Shown here: positions 32,700-44,349 of the stretch, in pieces
How positions within the stretch are numbered: the stretch's first letter is position 1
Layout of the letters: the number at the start of each line of letters is the position of its first letter
From: Dryococelus australis
Lineage: Eukaryota > Arthropoda > Insecta > Phasmatodea > Phasmatidae
DNA length: 64,000 nucleotides
Direction: 5' to 3'
Assembly (NCBI GenBank): GCA_029891345.1
Contig: CM057002.1
Coordinates: 21,562,795-21,626,794 of the forward strand
The notes under the pieces: generated by a model
The model's input: the letters and a program-made list of their open reading frames with translations, nothing else
Database searches by the model: none
What the model was told of the DNA's origin: nothing
Made by a program: the position numbers and the translations under genes

Positions 32700-34649
32700 G
32701 TTTGGACTATTAAATTTGCTTGGTACACTTGAGTTATCATGTATGGTATTTTGGGTGATATGTTTTCCAGAATATATGTCATGCGATTATTGGTGTATGT
32801 CGAATGGTGTGGACAGTATGTTTGTGTGTCGGTGAGTCCTGTAATGCTAAGATATGCTTGAGTTAAAAGTGTTTGGTATATGTGATTATTGTATTTTGAC
32901 TGGTGTCAGCCGGCATGGTGTATGGTATGAGAAGAATTTGATTGTGTCACTGATATGGACTGTATGTTTACGTAGTATTGTTTGTGTGAACGAATGGTCG
33001 AGTTATACTAGAGTTATAGCGGGTGGTATGGTTTGTAGGTATAAGCAATGTTGGTTGGTAGAACAACTAGAATGCGTGTTCGGTTATGTGCTGACCTCAG
33101 CTGTATATTTGCTGGACTTATGATCGATATTGTGCTTGGTGTACTGGGTGGTGCAGTTGAATTACATTTTTTCTTCAATTATAGGAGATGGGGTGTTGGG
33201 TGATCTGGTATGACTTGGGCTATATAATGGATGGTATGGTGATCTAGTGACTAGTATATATTTGACTGGTGTCGATCAGTAGAGCAGAAAGTATGAGTGG
33301 TATGTACATCTTTGGTAAGGCCAGTGTGAGTAATAAAGCTCCAACATGCAAATAAAATACTTGTAAATTGCATAAGTTAAATCTCAACAATAAATTAAAA
33401 TTCTGAATATAATTCTTGGATAGCAAAAAATAATATATGTAAGTTAATATGTACATATACACATAATGTTAAACTTAAAAAGAAAAACGAACTGCTGACC
33501 TCTGTAAGCATGTTGTTGGTCGGTAGATCAGATGGCATGTGCGAGTTATATTGTGTGAAACATTGAATGTTATGGTGCCTGCTGGCAAGTATATATATAA
33601 GCAGCCGGGTTCATTTCATGGAGCTGTTTAACAGTGGCTGTCGTGAAAATTTGTCGAGAAGAAAGTATGGCCAAGGGTTCTGATTGGATGCTTGCTAGCA
33701 TAGACAGTCTTGAGCTGTGTATAACCAGATTATATTCACTAGAAGAAAAGTGACCATGTTGGTGTAAAGACACTATGTGAATGGTGTAGAAAAATTTAAG
33801 GTGCTTTTTATGTTTGTGGTCTGAAGTGTGTGACTTAATATATATATATATATGTCTTTAATTTCTCGCTGGTGTTGAAACCTGGCTACTACCCTTAATA
33901 TATAGAGAATATTATGGTGCTTGATTTATTCACATAGAAGTACATAAAATAAAATCCAAGTTGGATAGTTATGCTTACAAAAATAGTTGAGTTAATAAAT
34001 TATTTACATCATGTAGTACTTAGTCTTGATGAGAGAAGACCTGAAATGAAGTTGAGATAACTTTTTTTGCTTTACTACTCAACATACAATTCAGTACAAC
34101 TTTAAAAAAATTAAATTTTTAAAATGGTATAATTAATATAGTTTTTTTAAATTTTTCTATTAAACCTATATCGTAGGGTAACCAGTCTGTTATAAACAGA
34201 TCTCGTTAAAAAGTAAAAGATTATTTTAAGCTAATTATTACGATTGTATAGGGCTTAAACAAATTAAAATCCCCGGGGTTTTAAATGATGCTTGCAAACT
34301 GAATTTCAGGGGATTGTCTCAATTCTAAGAGTTCACAAAATTATATTCGCATATGGATGTGCATATTCACATGCTTATGAGCCTAAAATTTTGCTACATA
34401 ATTATTTAAAAAGAATATATAAAAACTAATCTGATGCGAGTCAAGGCACATATGACTCAAACTCTGACTGAAAACCAAATGATTTTAATACAGTATATCG
34501 CCTGCCTTTAAATAAACAAAAAACCGCTCGAAAATATAGCATTGTTAAGCCATACATGCGGTGAATAAAAAAAATGCAACTAAACCTTAGAAATATTTCT
34601 GTAATTGTACGAGGGAATTCGCCAATTTTGTATGGATGTTATATGCCAC
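32700..34649. other. Interior of the 7.25 kb element, no further gene recognised
   Basis: G/T-biased DNA up to about 33800 with short open frames of no recognisable family. TATATATAAGCAGCC at 33591 looks like a core promoter, followed by ATG at 33618 opening a frame of 22 codons, but nothing supports a real gene. The remainder is AT-rich. Confidence 0.35.
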
Positions 34650-36162
34650 ATTAAGGCACAACTTGACGCCTTGGGCACACTGCAGTCTAGTGGCCATCAT
34701 GCACGACTTGTCTCCCAGAAGCCCTGGGTTCAAATCCTGTCTGTGCATAAGATTCTTACTTTTTTTTTAAATGCTACCAACTGTCATTGGAATGTGTTAA
34801 ATTTACATAATTTAAATTTTTTAATCGATTTCTACATTACAAATGCATTAAAAATACATTTTACAGTACTTTTCAAAGGTTTTCTCAGCATTTTTAAAAT
34901 GATAAATTAAAATAAATTTAAATAATTCTACTTATTTATAAATGTATCGCTTCATAGATGTCTGATTGACAAGGCCGGCCAGACGAGTGACTCACGGTCA
35001 TTGGCCTCCCTTAATTTCCCTGCGCGGTTCTTTCCTACGTCACTGCACGCACATGTCACAGCTAGTGCGTTTGCCCTGGCGGACCTGTCGGCATGTGCGT
35101 GGTTACAAGGCTAGTCGACTTAATTTTCGTACAACATTAAAAAACAAATTGAATAATGTAAAATATTAAGAAGAATATAGATTTAAAAAATAATAATTTA
35201 TTGAAAATCGAATATAATTTACAAAGTCCTGCCTGTAATGTACTATACAGTAATTTTATATATACCTTCTCGAGTATGAAAAATTATATCTTTAAATTAG
35301 TATTTAAATATACACATTGGCGATTCACGCACTCTAGCAGTCGATGAAGGAACAATGTTGGCGGCAGTGTGAAATGAATGTGAAAGACAAGAGAGAGATG
35401 GAATGAGAGAAAGACAAGGCGGAATGAAAGCGAGAGAATGAAAGAACAAAAACTGGGAGGATACTGAGAAAACCAATGGAATGAGAGAGAAAGGAAAGAG
35501 AGAAATAGATGGAATGTGAGAGACAAGAGAGAAAGGAACGAGAGAAAGAGGTGGAATGGGAGAAAAAGAGAGAAAGCGAATGTAAGAAATTGGGATACAA
35601 GATCGAAAGAGAGAGAAAGAGATGGAATGAGAGACAAGAGAGAACGTTAAAGAGAGGCAACACGGAATGATAGAAAATGAAAAAAAGGAGACAGAAACAT
35701 GGTATGACATCACAATCGTATACTTCTTGTAAAGACGAGTCTGATGATATATAACACTTGATATTTATGTCTTTAAAATTTTAATGATAAAAATATATAT
35801 CAAATTTTATATAATATTTATAAATTTATTTTATTTTATCGATTTCTCAGATACTTCATAGTTTTGGTCTAGAAAGTTTAACGAGCCCCGCAAAGCACCT
35901 GACTTCGCTCGTTTTTGCAGAAATGGCCTTGCTACCGCATATTCTAGGACTTGGCCTTTTTTTTTTTTTTTTTTTTATAAGGAAAAAAAGGGACATTTTT
36001 AAGGAAAAATGGGGAATTTTTAGGGAAGAAGGGAAATTGTAAGGAATTTTGTGCTAAATCGTACGGTTCCGAAAGAAAAACGGGAAACTATTAGGTCAAG
36101 TTCAGATCCTCAGATCGTCAGCTTGCAGCCTGATGTGCTGGATTCTACATTATCCTACTACT
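34650..36162 (-). repeat. Right inverted arm of the 7.25 kb element, with tRNA-like segment
   Basis: Inverted partner of 28914-30350. At 34668-34745 it carries a plus-strand tRNA-like segment: A-box-like TGCAGTCTAGTGGCCATCAT and B box GGGTTCAAATCC. The GA-rich tract is at 35340-35690 and a T run at 35959-35980. Because both arms hold the tRNA-like piece, it was part of the element before the arms formed. Confidence 0.7.
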
Positions 36163-38440
36163 GAGAATTTATATAAAAGAATTTTAAAAATATTCGATAC
36201 CTGAAAAAAACTGTTGATTTTGTTAAAACATCATTGAAATATATCGAAGATTTATGTCGATATATGTTTGATATAATCTTCACTCCAATGTATAGGTATT
36301 TTTTCTCAACAGCCCTATCTGGCACAACGTAACACATACTAGGCTTGTCAACTGTCCTGTATTGTAGAGCATTTCCCATATCCTGAGGCTGAAAGAGTAA
36401 ATTTCGTATGGACATATGACAGGACGTCATATACTGCGCGTTCAGCAATCATTTGGCACAAATTTAATGGCTGGAAGGTTCGCCGGGGTAAACGTTTTGA
36501 TAAAAGAAACATATGTCTGGAAATATCCCCTACCGACGTACAGGCGCCAAGTGATGTGCGCACCATTTGAATTCGGCACACTGCCTGAGCCAATCAGGTG
36601 TGCGCGGCCAGCACGCCCCAAATCCCCGCGCTCGAAGGCAAACAGCTAGTCGCAGTACATACACAAACACAGAGATGTGAAGCATGGCTAACATTTACAG
36701 GAGCTGTTCTAAGTGACGTCCTCCTGTGACGATTAGTTCGTCACATGCTTCTGTTTGCAACATTTCGAGAGTTTCCGGTGATTTGTTAGTAGTTTTCCGT
36801 CAAGGTTGTCCTAGTACGTTTCTATCATAGGTTTTTAACTGTAATTTGGTACAACCTGTTGCCTCTTTGATATATCCCTTGTATCCATTGCATCTTATGC
36901 ATCTGTGGTATCTGCTGAATCTATTTTAGCTCCTATACTTAGTTTTAAAAAGTACGCAATTTTTAATAGTGTGGTTTTTGTTGGCGACAATAGAGGCGCT
37001 GGTGTCCGTGGTAGCAGAGTAGCAGCTGTGACGTGTGAGAGAGTTCTTCTGTAGCCGCCGTCAGTGACGGCTTGGTTTTTTTGACCTCGGCTTCGGTGTA
37101 GTGATGTCTTTTGTTATTTGTGCCGTTTTGACAGCTTTTGTGAGTTTAATGGTCCTTCGATTTTTATATATTTCGTCTTATGAAAATTTCGTCGTGTTTT
37201 TTTTTTGTGTGTTTCGTTTGGAATCGTTGATTTTGAACGTGGGTACATGCCGCAGGCCTTTCTATCTCCTTTAAAAAAAAAAAAAAAATAGTGTGCGAGA
37301 CTGTTGGGAGCGAGACTTCGCGTTGGGGCTGTTTCGAACTATGTGTCGTTTTAAAGAGTGTTGGTTCAGCCATCTTGTTGAACTGTCTTGCAGTAGTCGT
37401 GGCCTTGGGTATGCTTGCGAGTTTTCGCCGAATGCTGTTCCAACCCTGGGTCAAGGGCAGTGTTCCCTACACCGTCTTTGAACGTGATCGCGCACAAGCT
37501 GTTGGTATGGGCGTTGGTGGCCGAGCCTCGGACCTAGACGAGAGGCAATAAGACCGCGAATGGAAACGGTTGTGAAATGCTGTGACAGCCCGAAGCACTG
37601 TATGTGGAACTGGTTAACTGTTCTGATTATGAACTTTCCAGTTTGCGTAGATAGGGAGTATTAAGCGGCGATCACCACGGAACAAATCTCGCTGTTTTGT
37701 AGTGGTTAGCGTTTATGGTCGCGAGGTCGGTAACAGAACTGTACCCCCCCCCCCCCACGTTGGCAGTAATTCCTAACGAATTATGGCTTAACTGAATTTA
37801 ATCGAATACGCTGGAGACTCGCGTCCTTATTTGTGGCTGTTTGTTTGAACCGTGGCTGTCGAACGAGTGAAATTCCGAATGGACACGAAAGTGATATTTG
37901 TTTGCAAGTACAGCGAAACCGGCGAGTCACGTAACCTGCATGATTCCCAGGGCTGTCGCCTGTGGAGGAGCTCAGGATCGCCGGGTCCTTCGTTGGAGCG
38001 CCGTTCAACTGGACGTGTGGGCAACCAACGCGCTAACGGATGACGGGCACAGAACATCCGAGAAGTCGAACTGCAGTCGGCGCTTTGCCATTTTCTCGAG
38101 AGCGTCGCAAGATGACGCCGTGCGTGCAGGGACTGTATCTACGTTCACACCATTACGCCCGAATTAGACCAGGGCGGGTTTACTTACAATTATTCAGACC
38201 TGCCGGTAGATGTTTAAAAAATACTTGATACCCAGCGTGTTCTAGTGGTAACAGTATTAATATTAAGGTTATAAATAATCACAATTAATGGGCGAATGTA
38301 AGAACATTGGTCAGCTCTAAATTCATGAACTGCAGTAAATGTTACGTATACAAGTTTGTTGCCTTTTAATTGTAACAGCGTAACTCAAAAATTTTACCGA
38401 GTTTAATGACCAAGAGTTGGATGGGGCATTCAGATGAATA
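36163..38440. other. Unassigned region with GC-richer segments
   Basis: 36400-36660 and 37840-38170 are clearly GC-richer than the surroundings and resemble retroelement leader or SINE-like sequence, but I cannot name them. 37690-37745 has an A-box-like TGTAGTGGTTAGCG. Overlapping short frames on both strands have no family features. There is an A run at 37271-37288 and a C run at 37745-37757. Confidence 0.35.
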
Positions 38441-38452
38441 AAATATTTTATG

Positions 38453-39430
38453 TTAAGTATGAGGCATCTTACCCTCTGGCCATTGGTCGGCGGTTTCGAT
38501 CGGTCGTATGGGCAGGCATGGCTGTTGTTGTTGTTGTCCATCCAATCTCTTTACTTTGAATCGCTGACACGTTTCGTATCTGCGCACAAACTTTCGTGTA
38601 TCTCGTGTTACACATGGCCAATAGAAATGCTCTCTGATATTTCGAACTGTCTGTTCTGGGCCCGGATGTCCCGCGGTTTGGTTCGAGTGTTCATGTGTTA
38701 GCACTGTTCTTCGTTGGTTTTCTGGCATATATAACCTCCACTTTGCCGGATCATTCACAGAGCATGTTTCTAACCGACCATCCAGCACGCACCACTGTTC
38801 TACATGCTGCGTCGCACAACTTGCCCTTTGCTCTGTTGCAATCCAACAGTTAGCTTGCACTGCCACTACCTCCCGCCACACGTCACTCACAAGTACATCT
38901 TGATTCACTGCACTAAACTGATTTACATGTAACTCGTGTAAGAGATCCGTAGCATCAGGAGGTAGGACGTAGTCCCACTTTGTATCGTCCGTAACGATCG
39001 TGCTGCCCCCGGTGTCTCGTGAGAGTTGGTCTGCCAGCTGATTTTCTTTACCGGGGACGTGCTCCGCTGCGAAGTAGTGGCTCTCAGCTTGGCACTCGGT
39101 AAGTCGATTACTTGCCGCGTGTCATCAGCGGCAAACTGGTAAATCATGGCTCCCAGCCCCTCCTGATTGGCATCCGTCTGCAGGTATAGCTGCCAGCTTG
39201 CGTCATACCATGCTAGCGAGGGACACATGCGGAAACGGTTCTTGACTTCCTGGAAAGCCTTCTCTTCCTTTTATCCCCACACAAATCTGCGCTGCGGTGA
39301 AAGGAGATCCGTTAGCAGCGCAGTTACTACAACGAAACCCTCAATAAATTCTCTCAACAATTTTGCTAGTCCAAAAGAACTTGCGTAATTGTTTGCAGCT
39401 TTTTGGTCCAGGGTAGCGTTCAATCACCTG
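38453..39430 (-). pseudogene. Ty3/gypsy pol fragment: RNase H to integrase zinc-binding domain
   Basis: Minus-strand order from 39430 down: the RT-RNase H tether (VVTALLTDLLSPQRRFVWG in a shifted frame), RNase H start (LYLQTDANQEGLGAMIY, conserved as LxTDASxxGxGAxL) and a linker. Then comes the integrase H2C2 zinc-binding domain at 38560-38750 (HEHSNQTAGHPGPEQTV, later FYWPCVTRDTRKFV and CQRFK). The remainder of integrase is missing, and frameshifts and stops separate the parts. It is a truncated copy of the same lineage as the pol at 42.5-47.7 kb. Confidence 0.85.
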
Positions 39431-39540
39431 TTGTTGTTCACTGTTAGACTTGTTTACGTTCTCCTTCTCGACGTTTCCCAGAGTTTCCAGGCTGCTCTTT
39501 CCCAGGTGGCATTTGTTTACCGCACAGGTGAGTGCTGATG

Positions 39541-40260
39541 CGCTACGTAGCCAGAGATGATGAGCTATGTTCGTGCCCCGCCTGGTAGCAAGTGTAGGGC
39601 AGGAACTGGTGATGTTGCCCAGCTCTACGTTCAGTAGAGCGGACGATGATAATGGGGGTCTTATGGCCGACGGTCTACAGTGATCTCTGGATCTGTGGTC
39701 TATTTGAAGGAGAGTTTAATTTGAAGACCATTTAAATTATGTCTATTTTTATAACGAACACTTTGCTAAGGGACGAAGTTGTCGGCCACTTCGGACGCCG
39801 ATGCTAACGCTGATTTTACCCTGCTTGTGGGAGGCAGGCCATGTAAAGAAATACTTTTATTGCTGAAAAGTACACTGATAAATTAATCTACTTTAAGAAG
39901 CAGTGCCCGATGTTACTCAGGAGAGTAGAGTCAATAAAAGTCGCCTATTCAATGTGTGGCAGTTTTGTTGATGTAAGGGTACAACCAATTTCACTGCAAA
40001 ATAATGTATACCCATGCAAATGCGGACCCGGCACTCGAGACTTGCCGGTGGTCGTTGTTGCGGAAAGTAAGGCGAGGGTCTTAAGAAGAATTAAGTGGCT
40101 AATGTGTCACTGTACTCATGAAGTCCTGGAGTATTACTTCAGGATGCAAGTCAGGCCTCCCCTCTGCAAAAGATAAATGAAAAAGTGTTCTTGAGTTACT
40201 TGACACTATTGAAATTAGATATACAGCCTTAATTGAAGTTCCGAGGGGGGTTTCGCGGGA
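39541..40260 (-). mobile_element. Gypsy LTR fragment, same family as 44350-46036
   Basis: CCCGCCTGGTAGCAAGTGTA, then GCAGGAACTGGTGATGTT, CGGCCACTTCGGACG, TTACCCTGCTTGTGGGAGGC, ACCCGGCACTCGAGACTTGC and CATGAAGTCCTGGAGTAT align in order with 44380-45060. It sits between the truncated pol and the LTR at 40268. Confidence 0.7.
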
Positions 40261-40267
40261 GCTTATA

Positions 40268-42400
40268 CTGGTAAACGATAAACATAAAACACTCAATGCA
40301 TGACAAAGACACTTGAATAAAACACTTGTTAGAAGAGCACATTTTGGCTGGAAGGTGGGGTCCTACGCCCCGAAATGCCCGAAGGTGACCCGAATGAAAG
40401 ACGTACACACATTTACGTAAATCCAATGGGTTTATTACTTTGATTCTGTGAGAACAACTTACGTGATACAGTAGGGCTTAACCCGTCGACGGGGTGACAC
40501 TGTACAAAATGCACCAAGCCGATAAACACTTAAATGGAAATTATGCCTTACCTGGCGATGCTAACCGAAGGATAGGCGAGATATGGAGAGTCCCGGGCGC
40601 AGATCAAAAACAATTCCTTTTAGTTACAAGTAATTGCAGTTAAATGAGTAGACAAAAAGGTTGCTGGCCTCATGGGCGCACGGGAAACACGGAGACGTGG
40701 TACAGCATGTCCACACTCTTGAGACACGAAACAATGACTGACTTCGCAGCGCGGCATGCCGGTCAGCGTTCTGGCGGGCAGGCAAGCCTCATGCACTGCT
40801 TTCTTACACTTGCAAAACATAAATATAAACTTTCCACTCACCTTGCATTATTGATACGTGCAGAAATAAAACATTTGTGACGAAAACACAAGAGCACAAA
40901 CACGTTCAGTTTCAAAATTCCTTTTATTCTGTTTTCCTTTAACTCTGTTCATAGGGTTTACCAAATTTTTATTAACATTAAAAACATTTAAAAAAGCAAC
41001 CCTGGTACCAAATGGCTGTCAAAGCAGGGCGTTCCAATGAAAAAAATTACACATTTATTTATGCAAACGGACTGAAAATTAAATCCAAGCCAATCTATAT
41101 TAATTCAGCCAAACTTTGAAAATTTTAAAAGAAATTTGTGTCAGACAGGGTGCAACAGCCTTTCCAAAGCCCATCTAAACTAAAAACAATACGTACACAC
41201 AACTTTTAAAATATACAGTTTAAAAACATTAAAGCAGTTCAAGTACCGACGATACCAAATATAGATGCACTCGAAGATGGGTTGTTATTTAAAGCTTTCA
41301 ATATAGCGCAAGTCGAAACGGTCCCAATTTAATGCCATGAAGTTTTCACACGAACAGCAGCTAAGAATTTAAATTTATTTCAACAGGTAGACCATTTTAA
41401 AGCAAAGTGACTATGGGCACCACATACAAGTTAATCCAAGCCTAATTTTGAAAATTCCAAGGAAATGCCAAACAGAATTTAGTATGCAAGTAAAATAGCG
41501 CTCACATAAACCCTAACTCGATTTACCAGAAAATTGCTACAGCATGTCACGAACCCACCTCATCGCGCTACTCATCGTGCACAGCTGCAAACATTTCAGA
41601 TCGCTTGTTACTAGCGAGGTTTAGGATGTTGAACAGAGGTCATAGTGGACCGACGAGCATAAATACCAGAGGGGTATTTTCGCTGAGCTGACATGAGTAG
41701 AAGTGGACGAGCTTTGCTCAAAAGCAAACCTCGTCCAGGCATAAAACATACCAACCAATCAAAACACTGTTACTCGCGCATGCTCAGAAGGGGTAGGGAT
41801 TGATAAGAGGTAGGCGGGAAAAAGGGAAGGTAGAGGTAGCCAAGGCAATCGTAGGTGGAGCAGCAGTCCAAGTTCATTATACCAGAACAGTGCACTCTAT
41901 TATGCTGGTGGCACAGGCACAAGCTGCACACAGTGAAACATAACATCTTTAATATCTAATATATAACTCTCGTGAATTATATGCAAATGAAACAAGTAGG
42001 AATGAAAATAACAAGAAAACACTGAAACACTTCTGTAACATCCCCTAGGCTATAAGATGGGTTTCCTCTAGTCTTTTGTATGCCTGCATGTCCTGGCGTG
42101 ACATTGCCCTTGTAAATTGGCATATTTTGACATAATAGCACACAAGTTCTATTTTGCCATATGAGTGCGTGTGAAGCACACATGGCAGTATGACTACCTT
42201 ACACTTTGCTACACGGCACTACTCTTGAATTTCACATGCATCACTGTGGTTAAAAAGTTCGCACTGATTGGGTGTGTTCGACTTCAATTCAAACACGCCA
42301 CATAAACTACACCGATGCACATTAACGCACGGTAGAGTCTGGTGTCGGCTGCATTGAACTTATTTTACGGCGAACAAACGGTCTGGAAGTTGCTATTGGC
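40268..42400 (-). mobile_element. 3' LTR of minus-strand gypsy element, split by a nested LTR
   Basis: The sequence TGGTAAACGATAAACATAAA through TAACCGAAGG, CAATGACTGACTTCG and CACTCACCTTGCATTATTGA (40268-40875), then AACATAACATCTTTAATATC to GGTCTGGAAGTTGC (41935-42400), aligns in order and orientation with 49788-50870. The direct repeats flank a minus-strand pol, so this copy is the 3' LTR. The two copies differ at many positions, so the element is old. Confidence 0.75.
40878..41935 (-). mobile_element. Probable solo LTR nested in the 3' LTR
   Basis: This roughly 1.06 kb segment is absent from the partner LTR at 49788-50870, so it is an insertion. Its ends read TGTG (40878) and CACA (41935). 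On the minus strand it has a TATTTATGC TATA-like box and an AATAAA signal near its far end, as in LTRs. No coding region. A target duplication is not clear. Confidence 0.55.
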
Positions 42401-42505
42401 GTCAAATGCCCCCCTACTGCGAGGCCGCTGCAGCAGTTTCCACGTCAGTCACAGCAGGAGCACTTCTTCTGCTCCCTGCGACACTGACGTAAGATGTAGG
42501 GCGAT

Positions 42506-44345
42506 CTATGTCGTTGAAGCTGCTTCTTTGGATGTTGCCTCGTGCTGTTCTGCCGCCTGCAGTACGCCGAGGCATCCCCTCATGCAGCACATTCCCGGCA
42601 GATGTCGTTGCCTTGCTGATCGGCGAGGTGGCAGTGCGTTGGCCGACTCACTCCCCTCGCTATCTCCGTCGGTCTGTACTCTTGCATCCTTGGTCCTGTA
42701 GATGTGCCGCATCCAGTTGCGACCCGGTTGAACGACGCCAGTGGGTGGCCGTGCCTCTATTTTGGTTCCCACGCTCAGCCATGCCTGTTTCGCAGCCTCT
42801 CAGCTGACGCCGGTTTTATTGCTCTCCGAAGATCTGGTGACCGCGAGCGTGGTGTCCCCCATTGTCTTGCTTGTGGTGCTGCAGCTGTTTCCAGCGCATT
42901 AATCCGTATGGTGGCGCTCCCCGATGCCACGCTATCGGACTCTGTAGTGCTGACCATCAGACGTACCCCCTCAAACGCCAATGCATCGGGCGACATCGGG
43001 CCTGTCACACTTGCTGGTAACCTTCCTGGACGAAGTGCTGCCACACCTTCTTCCCCGCTGACATCCGCAGGGTTCTCGTCAGAGCCAACGTCATTGTGGG
43101 TGTCCTGGATGTCCGTAGTTATTCCTCGCTCTTCCACTTCCTTGCGTTCAATCTTGAGTTGCTTAGGTGCCCTTTACGTGCAGGTGTCGCGGTTCGCTGT
43201 AATTTTCTGGACTTACAGTGTCCTCAACAGTGGAACTATCATTATCCGGGACCCTGTCAAACACCGGCGTGTTCGGTGCTGGGATTTGCTCTGCTCCAGG
43301 TGGAGGCACCTCCAGGGGAGGTGCTGGACCACCATCCTCATCGCTCCTTGTTCGCAGTTGGTCTTGCGGTGCTGCATCGTCATGGGTGTTCAAAGTGTTC
43401 GGCGTATTTCCGTCGAAAATTCTGTCCCAAGTGATTCGCAGGTCGTCACGGTGTGCTTGTGCGACTTTTCTACCCACATGCACCAGGTACATGGTGGGTC
43501 CCAGACTTCGTATGTCCTACTGTGGTCCGATCCACTTTGGCGCGAGGCCTGCACAAAAGTAGTGCCAGACGGCCGATTGCTGGTTTGTTCGCAGGTACAC
43601 CAGCTGATTTGGTGTGATTTCCGGTGGTGGCCGAGTAGTTTCCGGCACCCATTTTTCTGCCTATTCTACCGGGCTGTGCTTGGTGACGGCATCGTATTCT
43701 CTTGTCCCTTGGGCCACTGGTTTACATTGTGCTGATGTTTTTTACCGGCGGGCACTGCTTCTCGCCGAGCAAACAAATGTTTTTACCCAGTAAGGTAAAC
43801 TAACTATTATTTCAACACTTTTGCAATTTGATTCATATGTGCACTCCCTAATGCATATGCTCAACCTAGAGCGAGAAGTTGTCCTTTATTATGAATATGA
43901 ATCGCTTACCCCTGTTGACTTGGGGTATTGTCCCATTAAATCCTGGCTAACCATTTCGAATGGTTTTCTCGGCTGCATTGCTCGCGCTTGTTAAGCACTG
44001 TCAATTCTTCGCGATTTGAATTGATTACACATAGCGCACTTAACGGTGCAATGTGTCAATCCTGACCAGAAAAAACGTGTTCTCACATTACACACCATTT
44101 GTTCCGCACCAGGGTGTCTTGCACCTGCACTCCTGTGCGCATGTTCCATCACATTTCCTCTACATTCCTGCAGTACGTACAATCGCCATGTTGTTTTATC
44201 TTGCGGTGAACACTTTTCCAAACGATCGTCCATAACTCGCCACCCAATCAATGTTCTCACTTGCGCAAAGTGTTTTCATAGTCGATAAGAATGCCCAATC
44301 GGTATCTGCAGTTGCCCATTCCTGACATAGGTCGGATATAAGTAT
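42506..44345 (-). pseudogene. Ty3/gypsy integrase and pol tail, degenerate
   Basis: Minus strand. 44345-43990 encodes the end of the RNase H-integrase linker and the H2C2 zinc-binding domain (HAHRSAGARHPGAEQM, FFWSGL, CNQFK). The catalytic core between about 43990 and 43660 is mostly lost. 43600-43400 encodes the C-terminal domain (APKWIGP, then YLVHVGRKVAQAHRDDLR), followed by a Pro/Glu/Ser-rich tail and RRSARQRHLPGM near 42590, the usual end of gypsy pol. Several frames are needed, so it is non-functional. The long plus-strand frame (42704-43735) is a shadow of this tail. Confidence 0.82.
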
Positions 44346-44349
44346 ATTG

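Larger units (their letters stand above)
28914..36162. mobile_element. Large terminal-inverted-repeat element, about 7.25 kb
   Basis: The left edge (GTAGTATAATGTAGACTCCA, GCACACCAGGCTGCAAGCTG, AGGATCTGA) is mirrored at the right edge (TCAGATCC, CAGCTTGCAGCCTGATGTGC, TGGATTCTACATTATCC). The inverted similarity continues for about 1.4 kb on each side. It passes through an AATTTCCC/TTCCTTA block, a CGAGCC...GGGGCTC block, a pyrimidine-rich tract, a GTGCGTTTG...CATGTGCG block and a tRNA-like segment. Between the arms lie about 4.3 kb of G/T-biased sequence with one short reading frame of interest. Long arms recall Maverick/Polinton-like or foldback elements, but length and gene content do not settle the class. 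Confidence 0.75.

Noticed and set aside
35284..35713. Overlapping minus-strand frames rich in Ser, Phe and Leu that look like membrane proteins
   Set aside because: They translate the purine/pyrimidine-rich tract. The composition explains both the open frames and their hydrophobicity.
42704..43735. Plus-strand open frame of 343 codons, the longest in the window
   Set aside because: It is antisense to the gypsy integrase C-terminal domain and tail, which read well on the minus strand. The plus-strand product has no domain features.
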